Positions 50,370 to 62,775 of a stretch of DNA of 64,000 nucleotides are shown piece after piece (position 1 is the stretch's first letter; each line of letters opens with the position of its first letter). Under the pieces are notes generated by a model. That model saw only the letters and a list, made by a program, of their open reading frames with translations, did not search any database and was not told the DNA's origin. The stretch comes from Larix kaempferi (lineage: Eukaryota; Streptophyta; Pinopsida; Pinales; Pinaceae), in contig BSBM01000260.1 in NCBI GenBank assembly GCA_027924585.1, positions 17,304,468 through 17,368,467 on the forward strand, given 5' to 3'. The position numbers and the translations under genes are program-made.

Positions 50370-53300
50370 TTGGCCAACCATGGTTATTCATGGTTGGGTA
50401 ACTTCAATTCATGAGTAAATTCAATACAACCCTCACTTCAATCTTGACTTCAATCCAAGTTTGTCTAAAGGTTTACTTCATCCAAGATTGACTTCAATCC
50501 TAGAGTTGCTTCAAGTCAAAGTAGACTTTAATCCATGGTTGAATTAAATACAAGGTTGACTTCAATCCATTGTTGAGTTCAATCCAAAGTACATTTTGTA
50601 CCATGGTTGAATTCATCCCGTAATTAATATTAATATTAATGACTTCAATCCATTGCTGACTTTAAACCGTGGTTGACTTCAATCCATGGTTAACCATGGT
50701 TATTCAGGGTTGAACATGGTTTATTATGGTCGACCATTGTTGACTATGGTTATTCATGGTTGCCTATGGTGAATGATGGATGACCATGCTTGACTATGGT
50801 TGACCCTATGACTGACTATTGTAAACCCTTTGGTTGAATATTTTTTACTATTATTAACCAACTATGAATGACCTTAGTTGAATATGGTTGACTATGGTTA
50901 ACCATAGTTATTCAGGGTTGAAAATGGTTTATTATGGCTGACTATTGTTGACTATGGTTATTCATGGTTGACTATGGTGAATGATTGATGACCATGCTTG
51001 ACTATGGTCAACCAATAGAACAATAATAACCAATGGTCAATCAATAGCCAACCATGGTCAACTATTGGTTGACCATTGGTCATCCAATTTGGTCAACCAA
51101 TAGAACAATAATAACCAATGGTCAATCAATAGCCAACCATGGTCAACTATTGGTTGACCATTGGTCAACCATGGTCCACCAATGGTTGACCATGGTTGTC
51201 CAATGGTCAACCAATGGTCCACCATTGGTAAACCAATTTCAACCAATGGTCAACCATGGTAAAGCATTAGTTGACTATGGTTGACATTAGTTCACCATGG
51301 ATGACTATGGTTGACATTAGTATACCATTGGTTGACTATTGGTTCACCATGATTGACTATTGCTTGACCAATGGTGGGCAATTGGTTGGCCATTGGTTAT
51401 GGTTTACGGTTGGTTGACTAATGCCTAACTATTTGCTGACCATGGTTGATTTTTGGTTGGCCAAGGTTGACTTTGGAAGACCATGGCTGAATATGGTTGG
51501 CCATCATTGACCTTGGAAGACCATGGTTGACTATCGTTGACTTTGGCTAACCCTAGTTGACTTTGGTAGACTTTTGGTTCATCGTGGTTGAATTTGGTTG
51601 TGGTCAACAAAAGTCACCCATGGTCAGCCAAAGTCAAACATAATCAACCAAAGTCAACTATGGTGAAGTAATGTCAACCATAGTCAACCAAAGTCAACCA
51701 TCATCAACTTCAGTAAACTAAAGTCAACCAAAGTCAAATGGTCAATTAAAGTCAACCATGGTAAACTAAGGTGTACCAAAGTCAACCATGGTTAAAGTCA
51801 AATATAGTTATGGTTGACCATGGTTGAATATTGTTGAATTTGGTCAAATATGGTTGATAATGGTTGACTTTGTTTGACTATTGTTAACTTTGATTGACCA
51901 TGGTCGACTTTGGTTGACATTGGTTGACCATGGTTGACTATGGTAGACTATGGTTGGATTTGGTTGACCATGGTTTACTCTGGTTGATCGTGGTTGACTT
52001 TGGTGACGATGGTTGACTGTGGTTGAATATGGTTGAATACGGTTGACTTTGTTTGACTCTTGTCAACCTTTGTTAACCATGGTCAACTAAAGGAAACCAT
52101 GATCATCCAAGTTAAACCATGATTAGCTCAAGTCAACCATGATCAATCAATGTTAGCAAAAGTTGACCATGGTAAACCAAAGTTAACCATAGTCAACAAT
52201 GGTCAACCAAAGTCAACGATGCTTAACCAAAGTCAACCATGGCCAACCAAAGTCAACCATGGTCAACTTAAGCCAACCATAGTAAACTAAAAGCAACCAT
52301 GGTCAACTAAAGTCTACCAAAGTCAACTATAGTTATGGTTGACCATGGTTGAATATTGTTGAATTTGGTCGAATATGGTTGATTATGGTTGACTTTGTTT
52401 CACTATGGTTAACTTTGATTGACCATGGTTTCCATTGGTTGACCATGGTTGACTATGGTAGACAATGGTTAGATCTGGTTGACTTTGGTTGACTTTTAGT
52501 TTAGTGTGGTTGACATTGGTTGATGATGGTGACTATGGTTGACTTTGTTTTATTATTATTAACCTTTGTTAACCATGGTTGACTTTTATTAACCATGGTT
52601 CAGAATGGTTGTCGTTCATTGACAATTGTTTAGTTTGGTTGACTTTGGTTGGCCATGGTTGACTTTCGCTAACCATGGTTGACAATAATTACCTATGGTT
52701 GGCTTTGGTTGACAAATGGATGAATTTGGTTGAGTATGGTCGACCATGGTTAACTATGGTGGACCATTGTTGACTTTGGTTGACCTTGGTTTAGTTTGGT
52801 TTATCTTTGTTAACTTTGGTGGACCATGTTTGACTTTGGTTGAATTTTGGTTGGCCATAGATAACTTTGGAAGACTATGGTTGACTATCGTTTACTTTGG
52901 TTGACTTTGGCTAGGTATGGTTGACTTCGAACAACCATGGTTGACTTTGGTAGACTTTTGGTTGACCATGGTTGACTTTGGTTGTGGTCAACCATGATGA
53001 AGCATAGTGAACAATTATCAACCATAGTTAGCCATGGTAAAAAAAAATAACCCTTGTCAACCAAAGTCAACCATAGTCAACCATAATCAACCAATGTCAA
53101 CCATGGTCACCCAAAGTCAACCATGCTCAATCAAAGTCAACCATGTTTGACTTCGGTTTACTATGGTTGAGTTTGGTTGAACTTTGGTTGACCATGGTTG
53201 ACTTTTGTTTACCATGGTTAACTTTGGTAGACCACGACTAACTATGGATGACTTTGGTTGAGCATTGTTGACTTTGTTTGACCACAATTGACTATGGTTA

Positions 53301-53615
53301 ACTTTGGTTTACCATAGTTGACTTTCATTGATCATAGTTTACTTTAATTGATGATGGTTGAATTTGGATGATCATGGTTGACTTTGGTTGACCGTGGTTG
53401 GCTTTGGTTGACATGGTTGACTTTGGATGATCATGGTTGATTTTGGTTGGCTATGGTTGACTTTGTTTACCATAAGTAACTTTGGTTGACCATGGTTGAC
53501 TTTAGGTTGAATTTGGTTGACTATTATTGACATTGGTTCTCCATGGTTGACTGTGGTTGACTTTTGGTTGGCCATGGTTGAGATTGGTTGACTTTTGATT
53601 GGCCATTGTTGAGAC
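50370..53615. repeat. TTGAC decamer satellite (unit 3)
   Basis: Same length and block order as unit 1; no difference noticed. Confidence 0.93.
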
Positions 53616-53672
53616 CTATGTTTAGGTTTCTTTAGATTGTTCAGTATTAAAATGAAAATCACTTTTAGCATT

Positions 53673-53840
53673 CTAAATGAGGAAATCCTTCACTCTACCA
53701 ACAATGGTGATATCAATGATCGATATTCCCTTCTCTGCATAGTACTTCCATTCTGCTGAAGTGTTGTAATCCTTATGCCTTCCATAAATTTTCCTAGTGT
53801 TTCCAATTGCATCTACACTCCTCTCCTGTATAAATCTATG
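53673..53840 (-). CDS. Unrecognised 55-codon open segment (unit 3)
   Basis: Identical to the unit 1 copy; family unknown. Confidence 0.3.
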   Translation of the reverse strand, partial: HRFIQERSVDAIGNTRKIYGRHKDYNTSAEWKYYAEKGISIIDITIVGRVKDFLI

Positions 53841-54275
53841 TTAGCACCTCAACAACCCACCTAAAATTCTTAGGATTCTTACGATATGTCAGGGGTTCCC
53901 ATTCCAAAAATTTGTAAATAATATTGCATTTTTCTAATTTGTTTGCATTGCTCTATTTTTGGTTGCATGTTTGACTCCTTGGATTATCTTTTATGATGTG
54001 ATTTTGTGGTTTCCTTGATTTGAATAGATTTTTCAACTTTTAATCTTTTTATTCTATAACTCGGCTTTCATAAGATTATGATTTGGGTGTTTGAGTGTCA
54101 TTTGCATTTTTTGGGGGCTTTTTGGTTGCTTAATGACATTAATTTGCATGTTTTTCATTGAGCTTATTCAAGTTCATTTCATGTTTTGGATTGCTTAAAT
54201 TGGATTGACTTAGTGTTTCAATAGTGTCATCAAGATTTTAAGTATTCAAAACATAAATGAATTTATGAGTACTCT
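53841..54275. other. T-rich spacer (unit 3)
   Basis: Nothing recognised. Confidence 0.6.
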
Positions 54276-54406
54276 CGTGGATCAACATTATTTTATGTCT
54301 CACCATATATCAACCATTGCCACACATTTAAATGTGGTTGATATACACTGATCCACGCATATAAGCCATATTAATTATTAAGATGGCTTGTTAGTTGATA
54401 GTCGAC
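54276..54406. repeat. Hairpin module, copy B (unit 3)
   Basis: All stems intact as in unit 1. Confidence 0.85.
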
Positions 54407-54673
54407 CCGCAGCTAATATTTAGTGAGTTTTAAAATTAATATTATGGTTATGAAAATAATAATAATAATAATAATAAGTATTACTATTTTAAATATATAT
54501 ATTTTTAAATATGTTATAAAATAGTTATTTTATAATTTTAATTAATAAATTATAAATAATTTATAGTATTAATTAATTATTTAATAACAAATATTAATTT
54601 AATTATTTTATAAAAATAATTACTCTATAATTATGTTTAATAATAATTAAATATTTTGTAATAATACTTATTT

Positions 54674-54730
54674 AATAATAATAATAATAATAATAATATA
54701 ATAATTATTATTATTATTATTATTATTATT
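54674..54730. repeat. AAT/ATT inverted microsatellite (unit 3)
   Basis: AAT x8, an AT interruption, AAT x2, then 25 bases of ATT repeat; total 57 bp. Confidence 0.9.
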
Positions 54731-56162
54731 AACAAATATTGAAATAATTTATTATAATAATTATAAAAAAATAGTATTTTATAATAATAAAAATAATTAT
54801 TATTATTATCACATGTTATTGAGACAATTTTCAAAGAATATAATTTAGTGCAATTTTAATAATAAAAGGAACATCCTTATTACTTAATTGTAAGCACATT
54901 ACTTAATTGTAAGCAAAGACCCCAAAATTATTCTCTTCAATAAGTAGGGTTATAGTTGTTGGAGTTATTAAGAGAAGCTAGTGTGATGTATTGTAAGATT
55001 TTCTTCTTAATGGCAGCTTATCTTAAGCATTTGATATATTGCAATATGAGGTTTTCTTATTAAAGTTGTTTCTCATTCCTTTACTTTATTTAAACATGGA
55101 AATATTGAATCTTTATTTTTATGCTATGGCTTACTACTCATGCATTGCAATCAAAAAATAACTTGGAAAACTAAGTTGTTAAAATGTTTTATTTATCCTA
55201 ATAATAGAGTGCAGCATTTCAACATCTATTAAATTCAATATCTTAATTTAATACTAAATTTTTTCTCATCAATATGATTGTATTTTAAATTGAAATATAT
55301 GTCTACATAATTATACAATTCAACATCTTCAAATATGATATTCTCATATAATAAATTATTTTCATAAAATCAATCATCTTTATTTTAATTTTAGTAATAT
55401 TAATAATAAACTCCCAATTTTTATAAAAACTATTTGAATAGTTTGAAAATAACCTCATCTAAAACTTTAAGCTACCTTTCTTAGATTTCAAATTGTATCC
55501 AATACACTTCTTTTGTTTGACATGGTACCCAATAAACTCAAGCATCCCACCACACTTAAATTTGTGTAATCTATTATTTATAAATTATTATAAATTATAA
55601 AATTATTAAAAATTATAAAATTATAAAAAATAATAACTTAAATTAAATCTTTATAAACATTAAATTAATTAAAATCGCGGTGGTTTGGGTGTTGACAGTG
55701 AGTGGAACCCTTATCGACTGGGTTTGTGTCAACAGGAGTCATTGTAAAAATAATCAAGAATTCAATAATTCACATATGAACACAAGGATGTGTCATGTAA
55801 TGTGATTATGGAGTGGGATGTGATGCTCATGTGTGGGATCTCTATTGTAATATTGGAGATTATTGATGATTAAGAAGATTTCAACCTTCCCATAGATGTT
55901 CCCCATTGGGGTTTTTACCATGTATATCTGGTGATCTCTTGTTTATTCTCTTATCTCCATTTTATTCATGTTCATGTTATTTGTTGCTTATTATGATAGA
56001 AGGATAGATTATCTCATGCTATGCATGTGTTGTATTGTTGTATGATTTTATCATCTTCCTCCATTTTTTTATGCACATATATCTAATGCCATCTTCCTCC
56101 ATTTTTGTATTTTATCTCCTAGTCATCATTACATATTCCAACAGTGCCCCTTAATGATGATT
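54731..56162. other. AT-rich spacer (unit 3)
   Basis: Retains the 18 bp missing in unit 2; one extra A near 55746 and one extra T near 55914. Confidence 0.65.
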
Positions 56163-56387
56163 GGGATATAGAATACAAAAATGGAGGAAGATGGCATTAC
56201 ATATCATCCCCCTTGATGACAACTTCTAGAATGTCCATAAGCTACAAATAAAATAAGCGGTTGTTATCTTCATCTACTCCATGAGGCAAAGTGTGTTTTT
56301 ATTCGTAGCTTATGGACATTTTGTAAGTTGTCATGAAGGGGGATGATATGTAATACCATATTCCTATATTTTTGTATTTTATCTCCC
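56163..56387. repeat. Foldback element (unit 3)
   Basis: Arms as in unit 1, with the full G run in the right arm. Confidence 0.85.
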
Positions 56388-58176
56388 AGGTTGTGCTAAG
56401 TTGTGCTTCCTGCTTGCTATAAATTGAATTTAGGAAATTTCCCATTCGTTTCTTGAGTCTGAGCGACTTTCCTTTCAGAGCCATTTTCGACGCTCTACGA
56501 CATGTCAGTAGACCCTCAATGGTTCTCTAATTCAAAGAGAAATCTAAGCTTCCTAAAATACAGATGAGGATATTACAAACCTAGGCTCTCTTTTATCACC
56601 ATGTCGACTCTGCACCAATATACGCAAAGAAAACATCGCTAATGCCACCCATGGAACCCAATTTTCCTACCAAAATATAACTAGCGAACCCTAGGAGGCT
56701 AATGTGTAGACACCGACAATGCAACTAGGATAGATGAAAGCAGCCACCATAAATGTAAACAAAGAAAAATGCTAAATTCTCAAAAATTTCATGCCCAACT
56801 CCTAACTAATTACAAAATATCAACAACAACAACAAAAGATTATGTTTCTCCATACCTCCACAATGTGACCGTCTCCAAATCCACTGCAACAGAACCATCC
56901 AAGACCAACTTTCTCATGAGAAAATGCAGTTCCTCCTTCACTAGTTTACAAAAACCACTGAACCGAGCCACCACTCACAACACATACCACAAACCAGAAC
57001 CAACGAACAACAGCACAATGCCAACAAAAACCAGGAAAATAACCATTATGCCAGAACCATGCACACGAGCTCACATTAAACCCCATACTCCAAGCATTAA
57101 CTCTGGCAAATCACGAACTTCCCACTGTTAAATCTCCCACTAGGCTCCCTACCGTCGAAACAAAAAAAATTCAACACATCCATAGTTCTCTAGCCGGAGC
57201 CCACATACCAAGACCGGGCTCGTAGTACTCCACAATAATCACTCCAGGCCAACAACACTCAACTCTAACTCTAAGATGCATGTTCGCTGACATAATAAGT
57301 GGACAGATGTCGAGTGAAACCCCCCCTCCAATTTCCGTGGTGCCTCTATAAAACTTTAACCATGGAAAACTTTGGAAATTCGGAAAATGTGGCATCTTGT
57401 GACTGGTAGAGACGAACTAATAGGTTCCAAAACCATCACAAGATGTCGAGAACATAATAAATTATATATATATTATTTTATCTTCTCATAATTTAACAAA
57501 TTCAAAATTAAAATAAATTTATATTAATATAAATACACATATGAGAAAAACACATTATGATGAACATCTTCCAAATATTTTATAGCATGCTTCGACTAAA
57601 AATATTTTATATTGTATAGTTTATAGTTTATATATTAATTTATATTGTACTTCGACTAAAGGTATTTTATATTGTGTATTTTATTGTTTATATATTAAAT
57701 TATTTTTTTCAAAATTATATAAATATAATAATAAATTTTTTAAACATGATTATACTTTCATCTAAATTTTATAACACTTATATGAATTTTCCCAAATCAT
57801 CAAAATTATATATTAATGAAATTTCTCTCTCTCACTTCTAATTCCAGCATCTAAAAAAAATTACTATAAAATTAAATACGTCTTTCGTAAACAATTAAAC
57901 TAACAATCAAATGAAAATTTACTACAAAACTAGCAATTGCCCCAAAAAGGTGCAATTGACAATAATACACCAATACCTTGTTGTCGGAGGGTGAAATGGT
58001 TGAAAAGGGAAAACTAAAATCGAATTGATGTTTTGAGAAAAAGACCCCAAAAAATTGCATGGACTAAATTTTTTCCATGGTGTAGACTTGGCCTTTTACC
58101 TTGAGTACTATCACAAATGAGCTACCAGTTTTGTAGGGAAGGCCAAGGAAGGGTCAACTTTAAAAATCCCTTTTAC
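56388..58176. other. Spacer without recognised gene (unit 3)
   Basis: As unit 1, with one A fewer near 57546. Confidence 0.6.
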
Positions 58177-58312
58177 GGTATCACAAATAAGAACTTAAAT
58201 ATTATACGTAGATGAATTTAGCAACGAACTAGTAAACATAGTTAGCATTTTCATAGCACTTCAATCAACCAAAAGAGAGTGATTCGATGAAATGCTTATT
58301 CTTTTTGACTAG

Positions 58313-58774
58313 TTAGTCATCAAGGAAAGGTAACATGCAATCAACAAATTGATTCACTACTTTTGAATGTGTTGCATATTTTCCCAACAATTTAGAAAGA
58401 AATTAGCTCACACTTTTGAGTTCCATGCAGCAAAATATTATCTTGATCTTCAAGATTTCCATGCTCCAAATTTAGAAGATTCTCAACGAAACCTAGAATT
58501 GCTAAAACCATGGCTTCTGAAACACTTTTAATAGACAGGGTTGAAAAAATGTTGGGGAGAAGCGATTTCTCTCTCTTGAGAAATGAAGCAAGCTTTAAAT
58601 GTTTCTCATTTCCAAAAAACAAGTAATCAATGAACTAGTTGTTTCACTTCTCTCACTTTCTTGGATAAATTTCTCAACCGATGTTTTTATTGTTGTAAAA
58701 AACATATTACATAAATTTGTACCATAATTGATTGAATCATATTTAGTCAACGCAATGGAAATAACCTTAAGACG
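58313..58774 (-). pseudogene. UTP20: UTP20 pseudogene, 3' part (unit 4)
   Basis: Same lesions as unit 1. Confidence 0.78.
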
Positions 58775-59531
58775 TGTTAGGATATTCCTATACTCCATCC
58801 TAGTCCTTCTATCATTTTTGTCATTTTCATTTTCAGTCATGCATGCAAAATTAGGGTTTGCATGTATCCTAGTCATCAGTACCAACACCTAGCCCTTAGT
58901 AAACTAGCCCCAGGAGCTTCCTTCAGATCAGTTTTAGCTCTCCTAGAGCTTAGTGTGCCCTCCTTTCACCTATTGCATGATAAGGGCGCCTTTCTTCACC
59001 TACCAGTCCAGTTTAGTTCAGTTATCTTCAGTTCTTTCCTTGATTTAAGGATTAACTGACTCCTAACTGACCTTATCACTCCGATGGACCTCTAGTGTAA
59101 CTAGATAGCCTATTCTGACTCCATTTAGCTCCATCTGCGCCCTCCACTGAGCCTCCTTCACTACATTAGTGCTTCATGTGCCAGTTACACCAACCACACT
59201 TAGTTTGACTCCCGGTGACCATTACTTGTGCATTGATGACTTCACTGATGATGAGTTGGACTCCTAGTTATGACTTGATGACTCTCCACTGATTATGGAG
59301 CTGTGCATGAAGGCTAATTCGAATTACACCTAGTGAATTTGAATCCTCATCCTCAGCATTGTATATTTACCAGTTTACTATTCAGATTAATGTAACATGT
59401 GTAATTATTCTGCCTCTATCAGAGCTCCTTTGGATCTATGTTCTATTGCTTCTCTCTTCTTCTATTATTCCTAAATTATTTCATTGTGAGGTTTACATCA
59501 ACTATTTGTATCTTATGTGGGCATTTTCACA
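58775..59531 (+). repeat. 5' LTR (unit 4)
   Basis: 757 bp: one C missing in GCTTCCATG near 59175. Confidence 0.95.
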
Positions 59532-59543
59532 TGGTATCAGAGC
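59532..59543 (+). other. Primer-binding site (unit 4)
   Basis: TGGTATCAGAGC directly after the LTR. Confidence 0.93.
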
Positions 59544-59652
59544 GAGGTTGAGAGTATATTCTACCTCCATTCTTGAGATTTTTTTGTAGGTATTTCGAAG
59601 TTCCAGCAGCAGATTCAGCAGTTTCTATTTGCACTTGTTCCAGTAGTCAAAT

Positions 59653-61431
59653 ATGAGCAATTTGAATGCTTCTTCTTCTCTTTCTCCTATGATCCTCACT
59701 CCCTTCAATTACTTCGAATGGAAGAGTGATATGAGATTACACTTGTGGACTAGACACCTAAATAGAATGGTATTTGAAAAAGATGCCATACCACATACAG
59801 CTGTAGAAAGAATCAAGCATCTAAATAAAATGGATGAAGATTTTGGTTTCATATGTCTTCACATGTCTAAAGATCTTTTGTTTCATATTGAAGGATTGAA
59901 GTCTCCAAGTGAGTTATGGACTAAATTGGAGAGTCTTTTTGGCAAACAAGATGGGCTAAGAGGCCATACTCTTGAAAATGAATTGGTTTCCCTACAACCT
60001 AGCAATTTCGAGAGCATTCAAGCATTCTTCTCAAAATTTAAGAATTTGGTTTTATAATGCAAGCATTGTGGCATCACTAAAAGTGATGAGCAATTGGTGC
60101 TCTCCTTTTTGAGCAAACTTGGATCTCAATTTTCTGTCTTTGTATCTACTTTCCATTCTGGGCAAATGTCAATCCCTGGATGGAAGTTTCCTACCTTAGA
60201 AGTCTTCATTCAAGCCCTCATTCAAGAAGAGGACAAATTGTTTCAAATGGGTGCCATAAACACCTCCAAAGATCTATCTCTTCTAGCTGGTGAAGCAAGT
60301 GGAGCGAATGCAAAAGAGAGGCAAAAATACAAAGACAAGAAGCCATCAAAATCCAAGAATGACAAACAAAAGAGACCAAATTGTTCCTACTGCAAGAGAG
60401 GAAACCATCCTGAGAAAGCTTGCATGCACAAGAAAATTGATCTTCTAACCAAGCTTCTTGAACAAAACAAAATTGTTGTTCCAAAAGAAGCAAAGATGTC
60501 TGATTCTGGAAGTGGATTTGATAATTTCCATGCATTGATGGCTGGTTTTTCAAAGTCAAAATCCCTCCTCATAGATTCTAGAGCCTCCAACCACATGGTT
60601 TCCTCTAAAGAATCCTTTTCCTCTTTGGATCTCCAAGATGGGCCTACCATTCACATGGGAGACAACTCTCAGATTTCTACCAAAGGATTGGGTACAGTTC
60701 ATATGGAGCATGGTAAGTTCAATTTTTTTTTATTTGTTCCTTCTCTAATAGCTAATTTGTTGTCAATATATCAAATGACTCATACAGGATCACCAAAGCA
60801 AGTAATTTTCGGTCCAAACATAGTAGAGATTACAGAAATCTCCACTGGAAAGGTTATAGCGAATGGGATTGCTAATCATGCCTCAAAGGCATATGAGTTC
60901 TCACACTTCATGCCTTTCTCTCTGACTATTCCTTCAAATTCTGATGAAGATCACAGTGACTCCTCTTCTAATGAAGAAGAAGATCAAGATTTTGATGTTG
61001 AGATCATGGTTCAAGAAGATTTAGATCCAGAACCAACACCTATTCTCAGTCCAGATTCAAGGTCAATATGGGCTCACACAGTCCTTGCTACTACTGAGAA
61101 CACAGTTGATGACTTACATGTTCACAAAACTACTAGACTTCAGCATCATGCCAACCTTGCATTATTCCATCCACCTATCCATGAGAGATGCAGCATGATG
61201 ATGGGGTTCTCTCTTCCATTTCTTGGAAAGACTCCTCATGTTCCATTCGCTCCAGTTACAAAAAGAGTTCCTGAAAGACTTGCTTCGTCCAACACATTCT
61301 CTACACAGTGGAAGGCATATCAAGAGACTAGATCCAAATCTAGCTCCTACTTTGGCTTCCTACAGGGGATCAGCTTGCCAAGTCTTTTGCAAAAGTTTTC
61401 ACTGATGAAAGCTTCTTTATTTTCTGCATAG
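59653..61431 (+). pseudogene. gag: copia gag-protease frame, broken (unit 4)
   Basis: Identical translation to unit 1; in-frame TAA at 60055-60057, zinc knuckle 60382-60423, D-S-R-A motif 60574-60585. Confidence 0.9.
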
Positions 61432-61436
61432 TATGA
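61237..61436 (+). pseudogene. copia RNase H C-terminal remnant (unit 4)
   Basis: Same two-frame tail as in unit 1. Confidence 0.75.
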
Positions 61437-61594
61437 TGGTTCTTTGAGTTATTAACTATTCTTTTGAGGGGGGGTATTTTTCCCATGAGGTTTTCCCCAT
61501 TTCCTTGGTTTATGGACAGTTCTTTATTTCTTCTATCATTTCTTTGATTGTATGGGTGACCTTTGGTCCTAGTTACTAGGGCCCAAGATGGATT

Positions 61595-61603
61595 AAGGGG
61601 GGG
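61595..61603 (+). other. Polypurine tract (unit 4)
   Basis: AAGGGGGGG immediately before the 3' LTR. Confidence 0.85.
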
Positions 61604-62361
61604 TGTTAGGATATTCCTATACTCCATCCTAGTCCTTCTAGCATTTCTGTCATTTTCATTTTCAGTCATGCATGCAAAATTAGGGTTTGCATGCATCCTA
61701 GTCATTAGTACCAGCACCTAGCCCTTAGTAAACTAGCCCCTGGAGCTTCCTTCAGATTAGTTTTATCTCTCCTAGAGCTTAGTGCACCCTCCTTTCACTT
61801 ACTGCATGAGAAGGGCACCTTTCTTCACCTACCAGTCCAGTTTAGTTCAATTATCTTCAGTTCTTTCCTTGATTTAAGGATTAACTGACTCCTAACTGAC
61901 CTTATCACTCCGATGGACCTCGAGTGTGACTAGATAGCCTATTCTGACTCCAGTTAGCTCCATCTGCGCCCTCCACTGAGCCTCCTTCACTACATTAGTG
62001 CTTCCATGTGCCAGTTACACCAACCACACTCAGTTAGACTCCCGGTTGACCATTACTTGTGCATTGATGACTTCATTGATGATGAGTTGGACTCCTAGTT
62101 ATGACTTGATGACTCTCCACTGATTATGGATCTGTGCATGAAGGCTAATTCGAATTACACCTAGTGAATTCGAATCCTCATCCTCAGCATTTATATTTAC
62201 CAGTTTACTATTCAGATTAATGTAACATGTGTAATTATTCTGCCTCTATCAGAGATCCTTTGGATCTATGTTCTATTGCTTCTCTCTTCTTCTATTATTC
62301 CTAAATTCTTTCATTGTGAGGTTTACATCATCTCTTTGGATCTTATGTGGGCATTTTCACA
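61604..62361 (+). repeat. 3' LTR (unit 4)
   Basis: Carries T at both sites that are C in units 2 and 3, as unit 1 does. Confidence 0.95.
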
Positions 62362-62775
62362 AGACACAGCAATCTTAAGTCTTTCATTCCACCAAGAAAT
62401 AATGGTAGGATCATATATGATTCATAGTGGCACTTCTAATGTGAACCCCACTAGCAAACAACATGGTTGATGTTGATATATTCTCAACAACATTGTAGAA
62501 AGTCCTTTGACCATTTTTTTTGAGATTTTATATATATTTCTTTTATCACTCTTTTTACATTTGCAAACATTAATGATTTCCAATCACATCGAATTCTAGA
62601 AGTTTAAAAAACATATCAACTATAATGCTCAACGTTGTTTAATTTTGTGGGTAACATATTCAAAGACCAAAGAAAATAAGCATACCTCCAATATTTCAAG
62701 TTGTAGATACCTTTCTTTCTCTTCCTGACATCTATCAATCTCACTGGAATCCATGTTCTTATCCATTTGTTTTAT
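62362..62775 (-). pseudogene. UTP20: UTP20 pseudogene, upstream exon parts (unit 4)
   Basis: Exon part 62435 down to 62362 and upstream exon candidate 62766 down to 62686. Confidence 0.65.

Larger units (their letters stand above)
38774..58176. repeat. Macrosatellite unit 3 (19,403 bp)
   Basis: Third unit. Private changes: C to A at 39899, C to G at about 48219, a 7-bp insertion at about 50347, extra bases in runs near 55746 and 55914, one A fewer near 57546. Confidence 0.97.
58775..62361 (+). mobile_element. Internally deleted copia element (unit 4)
   Basis: One base shorter than the others because of the LTR deletion; same flanks. Confidence 0.95.

Noticed and set aside
54637-54834. 65-codon minus-strand frame in unit 3 only
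   Set aside because: Poly-Ile/Leu/Tyr translation of the AAT microsatellite, open only because of local length variation.
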